Part shown: positions 1-10,811 of the stretch, piece by piece
How positions within the stretch are numbered: position 1 is the stretch's first letter
Layout: each line of letters opens with the position of its first letter
From: Podochytrium sp. JEL0797
Taxonomy: Eukaryota; Chytridiomycota; Chytridiomycetes; Chytridiales; Chytriomycetaceae
Length of the DNA stretch: 15,734 nt
Assembly (NCBI GenBank): GCA_027596195.1
Contig: JADGJG010000607.1
Location: 1 to 15,734, forward strand
Direction of reading: 5' to 3'
Translations under genes and position numbers: made by a program
Notes under the pieces: generated by a model
Told to the model about the DNA's origin: nothing
Databases searched by the model: none
What the model saw: the letters and a program-made list of their open reading frames with translations, nothing else

Positions 1-8
1 GATTTGCA

Positions 9-81
9 CTGCGATGGGAGAGGTCTGGTTAGCATCGGGGTGGGGAGAGCAGAAGCGCTGCGCGGGGAGGCGTCAACTCAC
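9..81 (-). other. Probable spliceosomal intron of an off-window minus-strand gene
   Basis: Read on the minus strand, a GTGAGT donor begins at 81, a TGCTAAC branch-point sequence lies near 33-39 and a CGCAG acceptor ends at 9. This gives a 73-nt intron, inside the size range of the other introns here. The upstream exon (from 82 rightwards) contains only one ATG on this strand, at 173-175, and its frame hits a stop before the donor, so the exon is probably 5' UTR and the coding start lies beyond the window edge. The gene would be head-to-head with nibrin. Seen: the three splice signals in correct order and spacing. Inferred: that they belong to a real gene; its product is unknown. Confidence 0.55.
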
Positions 82-290
82 TTTTTTGGGTTGTTTTTTG
101 CGATCGCTTTTTTCACGCGCTTTTCGTGTTTCGTCCCCCACCCCAGCCTGACTCCAGCCTGACCCCAGCCCCCATTTCGAAGCAATCAAAAATGAAATGC
201 TTTTTTTCTCTCTTTCTCCCTCTCTATTTCCTTCCTTTCTTCTTCACCCCTGCTTCTCCCTTTTTAAATATTTATTTGCGAATAAAAACG
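82..290. promoter_or_regulatory. Divergent intergenic promoter region upstream of NBN
   Basis: No coding exon is supported here. On the plus strand there is a long pyrimidine-rich tract (about 199-260, CT-rich), then an AT-rich TTTAAATATTTA element at 263-273, about 20 bp before the nibrin ATG. At 121-128 TTTTCGTG reads CACGAAAA on the other strand, identical to the yeast SBF/SCB cell-cycle element core, next to ACGCGC at 115-120. These are short matches and may be chance. The region probably serves both nibrin and the leftward gene whose intron is at 9-81. Confidence 0.45.
143..170. repeat. Short imperfect tandem repeat, 11-bp unit
   Basis: Two and a half copies of the unit CCAGCCTGACY (143-153, 154-164, 165-170) sit in the region between the leftward gene and nibrin. 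They differ at one base. No function is evident. Confidence 0.6.
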
Positions 291-2888
291 ATGTGGATTT
301 TGGAAGGCGCCAGCGACACGACGAAAGGTGCACTCCCTAGCCCCCCTGGCACATGCTGATGCATTCTCACCCACCAGACATCCGCGAGTTGCTGACGCCC
401 GAGAAGCGCGACTACTCGATTGGACGCGCGCTGGGGTCGGACATTGTCGTGGGCGGAGACAAGAGCGTCAGCAGGAACCACGCGAATCTGTCCATCGTGG
501 GCCGGGTGCGTTTCTACTCTGCGTGATGTTCTATTCATCAAGGATGCTAACTAGAGATTCAGAAGGTGACCTTTACGGACGGTGGGTCACGCCTTGGCTC
601 GTTTGTCAACGGCACGCACGTCTCGGACGCAACACCCCTCGAGCTCAAACACGGCGACGAAATCAGGATGGGCGCCGCAATGGCCGTCCTGAGGTACTTG
701 GCAAAATGATCAAAACAAACCATTCACGAACCCTCAACCCAGGCTCATCTTCAAGCCGAGCACTCTCGTCTTCTCGGGCGTCAAGAAGGCCGCAAAGGCT
801 GCGCTGACCGAACGCGCCATAGCCCTGGGCTTCACGGTGCTCGAGGACTTTGAACCCGGCGTGTCCCACCTCGTCATGACCTCGCTCAAAATCACAATGA
901 AGACGGTCCAGGCCGTGGCCCATGGAGTTCACATCGGTGCGTCCACCTTGTCTTTGCGGAGTGCGTTTGTCGCTGACGGGCATTGGTGGCAGTCAAGGAC
1001 ACATGGCTCACAACTCTCGACGCAAACGCGAAAAAGAATCCGTTCGATTGTCCAAACGAAGCCAACTTCGTTCCCATCGTGAAGGAGGACAATCTGATTC
1101 CAGAACTGTTTCTTCCGAGTGCAAGAAGACGTCGTCTGTTTGAGGGCCTTCAGTTTTTGTTTTTCGATTCGCAAGAAGTGAGTGGCTCATATCGCCGTGG
1201 ACCCTCGCGTTTAACATCGCGTGCATTTCTAGATGGAAGTATTCAGCTCTGTAATTCGTTTCTGTGGTGGTCAGGCTTTCGATTGCACGGCCGTCACAGA
1301 ACAATCGGACATCCTCGATCTCATGAAGGCGCATAAATCTCCGATTATCATCGCGTTGGAAGAAGACCCCAAGTTCCCCGATCTGGTTGAAGATACGAAC
1401 ACAAAGGACGCCATCATTTTTGCGCTCTTGTATGCCTCGCTCGACGACCACCTCAAAATCAGCAAACTGAAACGCGCTGAACCGACGACCCCGACTTGTC
1501 GTGGAACGGGTACCATTCCAGGAACTGCGAATTCGGCCTCTCAAGAAGATCAACAGCAAAACGACGAGATGATTGAAGACGAAGACGACCTGTTCCAAGC
1601 ATTATTTTCGAAATCGCGCAGCCAAGTTTCAGCGACTCAACAACCGAAACCCCCCAAACTGAAATCCAAACCCGTCGGCATTCCCGAAACACTCGTGGCC
1701 AAAACTCCCACCCACTCTCGAACAGCAGACGATTCGCAAGTCCTCGCGACGCAACATGCTCCCGCCCTCGCACCAGACAGCATTGCCAAACCCAAACAAA
1801 ATCTTCTTTCGAATCGCCTTGGACTAGCGCCACCTACAGCTGTGAAACCATCTTCCATGAACGCTCCCGTCGCGCCCACCAAATCCAAAATTATGTCCAC
1901 CGCGTACCCAACCCCCACCATCGCCGCGTCCAGCTCCTCCTCCTCCATAGACAAGCCACCGACCACTGCTGCTATTGAGAAACCTTCTTCATCAGCCCCA
2001 CCCCGCCGTCAAACAATCAAAAAGGCGCCTTCCCACAACTTTGACAACGTGACCGCGTTCCCCACCTACTCTATCGAAGAAGACGACGCTCTCCCAATAA
2101 TACTGGATTCCGAAGAAGAAGACGAGCCCGAAGTCATGGAAGGCGAAGACAACGTACCGCCCTCTCCCGCCGTGCATGCCGCCGCCATCCAAGGTCGACG
2201 CGTTGCCGAAACCCTCGTCAAAAACACGCAGCAAACCGTTGTGGCAGACACCCCGATCAAACCCACGCTCAAACGTTCGGCCCTGTCGCGAGTACAACAG
2301 CAACCAGACGACGACTCCCTCCCCGCTGCAAAGAGACACAAAACGGGGGCCATGTCGCAGTTGGGGCTTCCCGTCCCAAAGCGCAAAGCGCCACTTCCTC
2401 CTACAGCTGTTCAACCCACCCAGCGGCAGCAGGAAAGCTTGCTTCAAACCCAAGCAGGAGGCTCCTCGTCGGCTCGTCCAACATCCACGAAAGCGACCGT
2501 GATTCCATCGACGGCGGCCAAGCCCATCAAATCTCGATCCAAAGCCGGCGCGTCCAAAGCTTCCCAAGCCCCACCCCCACCCATGCGCAAGTTCAAAAAC
2601 GCGGCGACCGTGATTCAACCGAAACCCATCGCTGTGCAGTGGAACCAGACCGAGTTGGACGAAGATGAGCAGCTCGAAATGGAAAGCATGGCTCGTGTGG
2701 AGGAGGACGAGGAGGCGCCAAAGGACGTGGAGGCGGTCGTGGAGGATGTGAGGTTAGTGGTGGTGGTGGATAAGGGGAAAGCGGTTGCGAATGGGGGTGG
2801 TGGAGCGGTGCGCAATTACAAGCGGTTCCGAAAGAATCAGACGGGAGTGCCTGTGCAGAGGCGGCCGATTGCGATGGAACTTTGTTGA
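291..2888 (+). CDS. NBN: Nibrin (NBS1), MRE11-RAD50-NBS1 complex subunit, 6 exons
   Basis: Nuclear adaptor of the MRN complex that senses DNA double-strand breaks. Exons 291-327, 378-505, 563-693, 743-936, 993-1177, 1233-2888; frame is kept throughout, giving 776 aa (human nibrin is 754). The start MWIL resembles the vertebrate start. An FHA domain spans about residues 1-105, with the phosphothreonine-binding signature G28-R29, S44-R45-N46-H47 and G67-S-F-V-N71. BRCT1 (about 105-190) contains the nibrin-typical SHLVMTSLKITMKT; BRCT2 (about 205-325) crosses the last splice site. Then comes a long disordered Pro/Ser/Lys region with acidic patches (residues 338-345, and about 510-530) and a C-terminal MRE11-binding box, NYKRFRK at 753-759. 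Introns are 49-57 bp; the one at 506-562 carries a TGCTAAC branch point. The protein ends 17 residues after the MRE11 box, so the C-terminal FxF/Y ATM-binding tail is absent. The identification is strong because three separate domains match in order. Confidence 0.9.
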
Positions 2889-2894
2889 TTTATT
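2889..2894 (-). terminator. Poly(A) signal AATAAA for CFAP46
   Basis: Minus-strand AATAAA begins 12 nt after the CFAP46 stop and abuts the nibrin stop codon (2886-2888). Cleavage 10-30 nt downstream would place the CFAP46 3' end inside the last nibrin exon. The match is exact; its use is inferred. Confidence 0.55.
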
Positions 2895-2905
2895 TTTGCT
2901 TAAGA

Positions 2906-5900
2906 TTAAAGGAAGCCAAACACTTGAATAAAATGCGCTCCAAATAACATCCTCTTGTTCAGAATCTCCTCCGAAGTCATGTCTGCTCGCAGTTTGACAG
3001 CATCTTTCGATTTCACAAACTGTCGCGCGAACGCTTGCAATTGATGCGCGTGTACAGGAAGCACGGTCGCCATCGTGACAGAAATTCCGTTCAAGAAGTT
3101 CATGGCAGCCACCCGTTTAGCCACCAGTCTCGTCACCTCGCCACTCTCCGCTTCCGCAAGGTAAACCAAAAGATTCGGTGGCGCATGCACCCCGACCAAA
3201 CAAGATGGATCCAATGCGCCGTGTTTGTCCAACAGAATCGCTGCCGTTGCTCCCCCAATTCCAGTCAAGAGTTCGTTGGCGTTCAAGTCTCCTTGGAGAT
3301 AGTCAAATTTGAGTGTCGGAGGCAGGACACCGAAGTAATCGACACCGCTGAGGTCACAGGTGGAGAAGGCTTTGAGGGAATTCACATCCCATTTGTCCAC
3401 CGCGGATGCTGTGGCTGCTCCCTTTTTGGGGGTCGGTGGCGCCGCCGCGGAGGAGGCATCGGAAGACGCGCCGCCTGGCGCGAATTTGATTCTCATCAAC
3501 AAATAGGAGAGTCCTGTGTAGATGAAATTCAGAGAGGTGAGCAGACGCGAAAGATTAAAAATTGTTTAGGTCCCTTACCAAATTCTCTGGATGATGAGGT
3601 GGCTAGATTTTTGGTTCGCAAGACCAGTTCGATCGGGACAAATTCCAACAGAGCGTCACTACAAATCACGCAATGGCCTCTGTCTACTTCTTCGATTTCT
3701 CCCGAGGCGACGGTTTTGGCGGCGCCCTTCTTTTTGGCGTCTGTTTTTTCGGAGGACTTGGTGGTGGGTTCAGTTTCTGTATTTTTTGGAAAATAATATT
3801 AAATACCAATGGTTCGGTGCAAAAAAAAACTAACCCAGAAGTTTCAATACAGGTTGCAAGTACGCATAGATATCGTCAATTAGTTTCGAGTCGGCAACAG
3901 CCCCTTCAAGGCTGTGCGATTGGAGGTGTTTGACCCGGTCCGAAATGCTTGAAAAATCCAGAGAATTTGTCTCCAACACCACCGTAGCAATGAAAAAATC
4001 ATCGATTGGTGACTTGGATTTGCCCCCCGAGGATTCCTTGATTCGATACACCACCGAACCAAACAGACGTGCTTGGTCTTTTGAATGATTGAGCAGCAGC
4101 ACTTTGACATTTTTGGGTAGATCACTGAGACTCTCGGGAGTAATTTGAACCGCATGGGTTCGCTTGAACGAAATGTTTTGGTTCAGAGTCATGGGTAGTC
4201 TCTGCTGCGCCTCATTGACAGTCCCGAGCACCAATTGGCTCAAGGGCTGCGGGTTTACTTGTCCAAACAAGTCCACCAGATACTTCCAGTTTTCGCAGCT
4301 TTGGAGTAAAGCCAGGTTTGACATGCGAGTAAACTCATCGCATGTCGTGTCACATGTCAGAAGTTCTGACGAACAGATGCGTGCGGTATCGATATCGCCC
4401 ACTTGTACAGATCCCTTGAGAGCCTGTGTCAACTGCAACTTGCTCATTCTCAAATGTGCGCTGGCGTCTTCCATGTTGCTCTCACAGAGGCCGTCGTACA
4501 TGATTTTGTGACACAACCCGAGAATTCTGCGTCCAGCAATTTGTGAATTCAATGGAAAACTCGCAATGTTTCCCTTGAGGCTGTGTATGACTTTTTCAAT
4601 CGCTCCCATTTGGACAGACATCCATCGTTTGGATAAGGAGACTTGTCCCTCTGGAATAAAATGCTCTTGCAGCATCACTTCAATGGTTCGCTGGTTCGAT
4701 TCAATGAGATCGCCTTCACGACCAATTTGGAACAGCAAGTCGGCTTCTTCCAAGGATACTTGGTACCCCAACAGGAACCACGACGGCGTCTTTTCGACCG
4801 TCTTCATGGAATCACACAACACTTTGCATTCTTCCAAGAGGTCCAAAGCAGACAGTAACTGCTGGGCCAATTTCCTCCCTCCCAGTGAGAGACTAGTTGA
4901 CCTCATAAACTTGGCCTGTTGGAAAATGATTTCGGCTTGCTGCGTGTACAATTCCATTGATTTCGAGAGTTCCAAACAAGCCTGAAATGCTACTGCGAGT
5001 TCCTCTTCGGAGGCGTGCAAGTGGGTTCTCCCGAGGCTGTACTTGGTTTGCCACAACATCAGCAACACGCGGTCATTTCCCGCCACCAACTCGCTGCACG
5101 TGTCACATAGCTGAACGACCTGTGCCGCGCGGGTTTCAAAAACGGCAACACTGTTTGTTTTCACGAGTCGATAGACAAACTTGGCGAACACCACAGCTTG
5201 TTTGTACGTTTCGATGCGGAATAGATCCGTGTCTCCTTGCTGTGACTGACTCGTCCACGTCAAGAGGGAGCTCAAGTAAAGCACCTCGAGATTCTGATGC
5301 GAGACTTCGAGAGGCATCCATCGCGTGATAAGAGTGTTGGCTTTCAGGAGCTCTCCATATTGAATCAACAGGTTCGCCTTCAAGAGCAGAACGTTTTGCC
5401 TGTCGAGAGGATGTCCAATATCGCAACCGGCGTACATGTTGTTCCAAAGTGGAGTGAGGCCGTCGATCGATTGTTCGGATGAATTATACAATCTCCTGAA
5501 TTTTGCGGCCAACTCTACATAATAGAGTTTGCTGTGAATGACGGCACTGTACAAGAAAAGTGCAGAGTTCATGAGCCCAGCTTGATTTGACGGGATGCAG
5601 CCAGAAACAATCAAGTTGGCGGCAGCAAGGAGCGGAACGCAATGGAGAAGCTGACCAGACTCTTCGAATTGAAGGATCAGAAACAGCAAGCAGCTGAGAA
5701 ATTGTCGAGGATTGCTGACGGTGGCTTTGGCGAGTGTTTTGGGATTCACAGAGTGGGCGAATGCGTCTTTTGCGGATTGGGGCCAGTCGTAACCGACCCA
5801 ACTTTCGAGAGATTTTGCTGGAAGGCGCTCGGAAGCTGGTGTTGCGGCTCTGCTTTTGGTTGCGGGTTGAGATTCTTTGGAGACGGGATTCGCCTCTGCC

Positions 5901-8900
5901 GGGGGTGGCGGTAACACTGTGAGCGGCTCAATCAGCTTAATAATGGAGTCAAAAACTTCCATCAGAACTGTGGATTTGAGTCTCTGATTTGGCTCCAGCT
6001 CAGCGGCAAGGATGTTTGCTTGCATGAACAGAACAACAGAGTTGACGTTTTTGTTTGGAAGAAGCAATGCAGTCGTTTTGATGGCCATATTCACTAATAA
6101 TCTTGCGGCTTCATGGTCTGTTCGATTTTCCAGGATCCACCGAGAGTAGAGCAACTCTACTTCTGTGCGTTTTTCAATCAGCAATGGATCGTCAGAAATG
6201 GATTTGATGCATTCTTGGAATGCCGTGTTTTGTCTTTCGGTCTCGGTTGCAAAATCAGTGAGCATAAACCACCTGAGAGGAACGAAAATTGAGCCAACCG
6301 GATTCCTTCAAAAGGCTACGAACTTACATTTCAAACCGAGTTTGAGCATCCACATCCTTCAATAACACCGATGTTCCACTTTTCTTTCCCAGACAGAGAG
6401 TTTGGATTTTGCGTTTGAGCAACAACTGATGGTATGCCTTGGGAAGAATTCTATAGGACCTGTCGAGCAGACGACTGCTTGCTGTCCAGTCGCATTTTTC
6501 TTTGTAGACTTGCAAACATATTTCTGTCATTTTTAGAATTGCTTCCTGGGTCTTTTGGTTGCTGTTGATCAAGTTCTGGATGTGGACGTTGGAGAAATAT
6601 CGCGAATACAGTGTCGACAAGACTCGTTCAAGATGAGGTATATACTGCTTCTGAGGATCTCCGACGGAGGCAGAATTGCACAACAGTTTCAAGGAGCTTT
6701 GTAGTTCCGAGATGTCGACTGGATTTTGAGAACAAACAATCTCAACGCAGTTTGAGAATCTCTGCAATGCTGACGCACGCATGATTGTTGCGCTTGCGAA
6801 CAACATCTCGCAGTCAATGAGAGATAGAAGGATTTGTCCGTACAAGAGCTCCCCGCTGAGCATCAGCTTGGGTCTGATTCCTGCAGTGGAAGTCGCCGTG
6901 TTTGCTCCCTCTGGTGAGGATTCATAAAGATTTTGAATGGACATGTAGGCCAAGTGGTAGAATTCGGCGTTGCATGCATGTTGAATAACTCGGAGCCACA
7001 ATTCAAAATTGAGATTGCGTTCGAGTTTGCTTCCGTTCCACACCAGGTTCTTGGCAGCTTCTTCTAAATCTTCTTTACTCCCTTTCTTTGCTTCTAGTGC
7101 CTCCAGAGCTGTGAAGATTTTCATTGTTGGATCTGCGTCACTGATTGTGATGGGTGTCCCCAACTTCATTGCCATTTTGAGGTCAAAGAGGGCGAGTTTC
7201 ATTTCATATCCACCCGCAGCAGAGGATAGTCCAAGGTTCACGATGCCATCAATTAATTTGAAGTTGTTTGATATCGGCTGAACAGGCAATTGTTTGGCGG
7301 TTGTTTTGCCCTTGTCGGCTGCAGGAGCCGCCTTCTTGTCCTTTTCACCTTTATCGGGAGAAGCGCCTCTCTTTTTCTCCTTTTCCCCCTTTCCTCCTTT
7401 TGTGGGGCTTGGTTTTTCGTCAGTTGCTGCCACTACGGTTGCCGCTGTATTTGCCGCCGCTGTTATCGCAGCGATTTCTGCGGCTTGTTTGTTGGCCTCA
7501 TTCAACACAGTCGCATATCCAATGCATACGTCAACCATCAAGCTTGTGTGTTGAAGCTGACACTCCATAAACCCTTCATGAAGTCGTTGAAACGTCTCTG
7601 TCCAGAGACTCAGCATGCTCGGACTTAAATTCGATTTCGCAACAGAGAAATAATCGCATATCTTTGACGCGGCACTTTGAATCGAGTGCGAGTCTTTGAT
7701 CCCGATTCCAATATTCAAAGACTGAATCATGGGATCAACCACCGCGTGATGAATGGTTTTAAGATTCTCGGCAAGATTATGAGTCGCGGCCATGCTGGTA
7801 TGCGCGTATGGGCGAATCTCTTCGAATGTGAGTATAGCTTCTCCTTGGTACAACAGAGCTTCTGCCTTCAGCTTTTGTGCCGAGACTGGATCCACTAGTG
7901 CGTCAATGTCAAGCGTTGTCAAGTACTTTGAAGCATCCCACACGGCCTTCCAATATTTGATTTTTTCTTCGGGCATCGAGTTAGTTTGTCTTTGAGCCAG
8001 CTCTCGTGATTGGCGCATCACGTCGCTCAGAGTGACGAGGATGGTTCGCTTGTTTTTGATGTCAGCGGCACCAATGATGTCAAAGTTGATTGCATAATCA
8101 TTTTTGAGTAGAGACAGGACAAGATCGTCCATTTTGATTGTCGTTGGCGGCGAAATTAAGTCGTGGTCCTGCGGAAAGGGTGAGAAACGAGGCAAGTCCC
8201 TCCCAGCGATGGAAAATTACCGGAATTAATGTCTTGATGGATTTTTGTATCAATTTGAATGCCACTTTGTCTTCAGGGATATACTTTGCTTGATCTGCCA
8301 ATGAGAGTGCTGTCCAAATCGCAATTCAGAAAATCACGGGGAAAAACAACCCCAACATACCTTTCAAATCAGGAGTCAAATGACCATCAAACGTATTGGC
8401 CTTAATCCAAAGCTTGTGCACCAAAATCTCGATTTCATTTGACAGTTCAGGCTGGCTAGAAAACTTTAGAGCCTGCTCCGCATGAGTTGTGGCAAGCGAA
8501 AAGATGTTTTGAAACTCGTAGCACTGGGCGAGCTTATACTCAAAGTGGCATCGCTGAGTAGGCTCAAATAAGGAGGTGCATTGTTGTGAGACATCACAAA
8601 TCGTTTTGAGTACGATGGAAAAGACTCGGACAAGAGGAGCTGCAATTTCTATGGATGAAATCGAATTCCAGGCAGTCATGCAACCAGAATGAATTACGTG
8701 GGTCTCGACATTCTCTTCGACGGCTAGAAATCAAAACCTAAGTTATAGTGTACTTCCCCACTTCCAAACGTTTACCTGTGCAAATAGCATGATTCAGCTT
8801 CAAAAAGCAGGACTCGATCAATTTTGTCTTGCCCGCATTCTCCCGGAGTGCCACTTTGAGTTGAAATTGACACTGAACCAACTCACGGCGAGCATTCAAG

Positions 8901-9957
8901 TTGGATTTCACGTGAATCAACAGCGACTTTTCCAGCGCTTGTTTGCTCAACTCCAAGGATCCAGTTTGCAACGAGTGCTCGGCCAAGTCCAACAAAAAGG
9001 ACAAGACTTGCTGACAGTTGTCGTTTGCTTTGATTTTCTCATCAATAGTTGCAAATAACTGCACAGAATCTGAAGCTCCGAGAGTATTGGACGATCCGTG
9101 AATATTCGAGTATGTTTTCAAAAGCGAGTCCTTTTGCAGCATTTGGTCAATTTTTGTGGACTTTGCAGCAGGATTTGCTTTCACGAGCTTCAAGTAGATT
9201 TTGATAATATCAAATGGAATGTTGTAAAAATTTGGCCGGCGCTTCACGAAAGGTATGATAGCTTCGAGACTTGTAATCGCTCGATCAGAAGCAGTTCCAA
9301 CGAACGTGGCATGCTCTTCATTTGTTGGCCATGCAACGATTTTATTTGGTGTCAAGCCGGCCTGTTTTGCATCCAGATAATCTGCCAGAAGTTCTGCGAG
9401 CAAAAGGTGAGCGTGGATCAGATACTCGTCTTTGATGACTTTGCAATTCGAGAGTCCCTGTGCGACTGGAATACAAATACGTGAATAATCGTCGCAAATA
9501 TTGTTCGAACGTACTCATGGACAGCGGAATCGGAAACAAAAGCCGCAATTGCCCCGTCAAGTAAAGTTCCCGTGTCAGCCTCAAAAAACACGACGCCCCC
9601 ATGAGAACGAGATCATGAAGTTGCTTCGATACAGCTCTTTTGAATCCTTCCATCAGGAATGAAACTGCATTTCGGAATTCTTGTGGATCGAGTTGCACAG
9701 AGAGAGGTTTCAAGCGGTGAGGATCCGCGAGTTCATCCATATTCTCGGAAATTTTGGCCGTAATCATGGACTGCGCGTAGCACATTTGCACGTAGGCGGT
9801 ATCGTCGATATCGTTTCCAATGAGGAGTTCGTCGGCCAAATTGGCCGCGACGACCCAATCCTTTCTCGCGATTGCAGCTTTCAAAGCCTGTTTGAACGAT
9901 ATGAATCAGACAAAGGGCACTCTAACCACACAGTTTATTTACTTGTAATTGCGGCAT
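2906..9957 (-). CDS. CFAP46: Cilia- and flagella-associated protein 46, central-pair C1d projection, 9 exons
   Basis: Large helical-repeat protein of the C1d projection of the axonemal central pair, acting with CFAP54, CFAP74 and CFAP221 to regulate ciliary beating. Exons in transcript order: 9957-9943, 9887-9515, 9465-8776, 8723-8361, 8309-8221, 8168-6328, 6272-3835, 3776-3579, 3513-2906; all phases agree, giving 2204 aa. Introns are 49-65 bp. Recognised from several ordered blocks: HVIHSGCMTAWNS (about residue 365), a Lys-rich linker (about 755-805) where animals also have one, SLESWVGYDWP (about 1278), VKVLLLNHSKDQARLFGSVVY (about 1846, shown here only in part as NHSKDQARLFG), and SSSREFGLSYLLMRI spanning the last splice. 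The rest is amphipathic TPR-like helices with no transmembrane segment. Exon 1 codes for just MPQLQ. It is about 500 residues shorter than the human protein (about 2700). Neighbours: 85 bp from the divergent RSPH1 start, 17 bp from the convergent nibrin stop. Confidence 0.85.
2927..2932 (+). terminator. Poly(A) signal AATAAA for NBN
   Basis: Plus-strand AATAAA lies 39 nt after the nibrin stop and inside the last coding exon of CFAP46 on the other strand. Its use would make the two mRNAs overlap antisense. The match is exact; its use is inferred. Confidence 0.5.
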
Positions 9958-10042
9958 TCTGATTTCAATCGCGGTGGTGGTCGATGGCACCTCGCTTGCG
10001 AACAAAGCTGACAATTTTCTTTATCAAACACAAATCGCGACA
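9958..10042. promoter_or_regulatory. Bidirectional CFAP46/RSPH1 promoter and 5' UTRs
   Basis: Only 85 bp separate two divergent start codons of axonemal genes, so both 5' UTRs and the promoter elements must lie here or overlap the genes. The stretch contains the inverted element TCGC-TT-GCGA (about 9992-10001) and an AT-rich part near the RSPH1 side. I found no good RFX X-box match (GTNRCC, short spacer, RGYAAC), so the shared regulator is not identified. Confidence 0.6.
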
Positions 10043-10797
10043 ATGTCTGACGACGGTGAAGAGGAAGTGAAAGAGGAGGCCCCATCCCTCGGTGTGAGTA
10101 GAAAACCACAGCAGAAGATTGTTCTCTGGCTCATCCACTAAAATTTCCGCCAGATCTATGAAGGCGAGCGCAACGAGGCCAAACAGCGCCACGGGAAGGG
10201 GAAAAACATTTTCACGAACGGGGACGAATACGATGGCCAATATGAAAATGGAGTCAGAGGTGGGTATGGTTCATACAAGTGGAAAGGCGGTGCGCGATAC
10301 ACTGGGGAATACAAGAACGATCTCCGCCATGGCGAAGGATATTTTCTTTACCCCGACGGATCAAAGTACAGAGGTACGCGACTAGTTTTTCTTTTTGTCG
10401 AGTACTAACGAATATCAGGCCAATTTGTGGAAGGGAAACGCGATGGACCTGGGTCATATCTTTATCCAAACGGAGACATGTACCAGGGCGAATGGCAAAA
10501 TGATCTGAAGCATGGGAAAGGTGAGACGCGTCTGATGTATAATATAATGATATGATATTAATGCCGCCGCCAGGTGTTTACCTTTACAAAAACGGGAGCA
10601 AAAAGACGGGAACTTTCGTCACCGGAGTTCTGCAAGGTCCCGGTGAAATCATCCACCCGGATCACAAAGTCTCCGGAGACTGGAAAGGAAACGCATCCAT
10701 GAACCTCCCAGCCAAAATCACGTTTTCAAGTGGATTCGTGAAGGAAATCCAAGACCCCCAATTCTTCACCGGAATCGTCCCCACTCCGCAACCGTAG
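10043..10797 (+). CDS. RSPH1: Radial spoke head protein 1, MORN-repeat protein, 4 exons
   Basis: Structural protein of the radial spoke head, which contacts the central pair in the motile axoneme. Exons 10043-10093, 10154-10373, 10419-10520, 10574-10797; introns are 60, 45 and 53 bp, the second with a textbook TACTAAC branch point. The product is 198 aa. It starts MSDDGEEEVKEE, an acidic leader like that of animal RSPH1 (MSD... acidic), followed by IYEGERNEA and at least six MORN repeats with a period of about 23 residues (Y-x-G-x-[YFW]-x-x-G/D-x-[RK]-x-G-x-G), from about residue 19 to 160, plus a degenerate seventh. Human RSPH1 is about 309 aa; the extra acidic C-terminal part is missing here and the protein ends shortly after the last repeat. 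MORN proteins are easily confused with each other, but the N-terminal match and ciliary neighbours favour RSPH1. Confidence 0.82.
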
Positions 10798-10811
10798 AAA
10801 AAACTCACGCC

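Noticed and set aside
1593..1607. Nibrin FQALF as a true FxF/Y ATM-binding motif
   Set aside because: The spacing is F-x-x-x-F, not F-x-F/Y, and it is not C-terminal; kept only as a low-interest candidate linear motif.
2906..3513. Stop-to-splice block that looks like a free-standing minus-strand gene of about 200 aa
   Set aside because: An acceptor at 3514 and the exon at 3776-3579 join it in frame to CFAP46, and the joined sequence SSSREF-GLSYLLMRI matches the CFAP46 C-terminal region.
3035..3796. 253-codon open frame on the plus strand
   Set aside because: It is antisense to CFAP46 exons and introns, with no recognisable domain and composition expected of a shadow frame.
9958..10042. Possible RFX X-box in the CFAP46/RSPH1 gap (GGTGCCATCGACC on the minus strand)
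   Set aside because: It resembles the motif only loosely; neither half site fits GTNRCC or RGYAAC.
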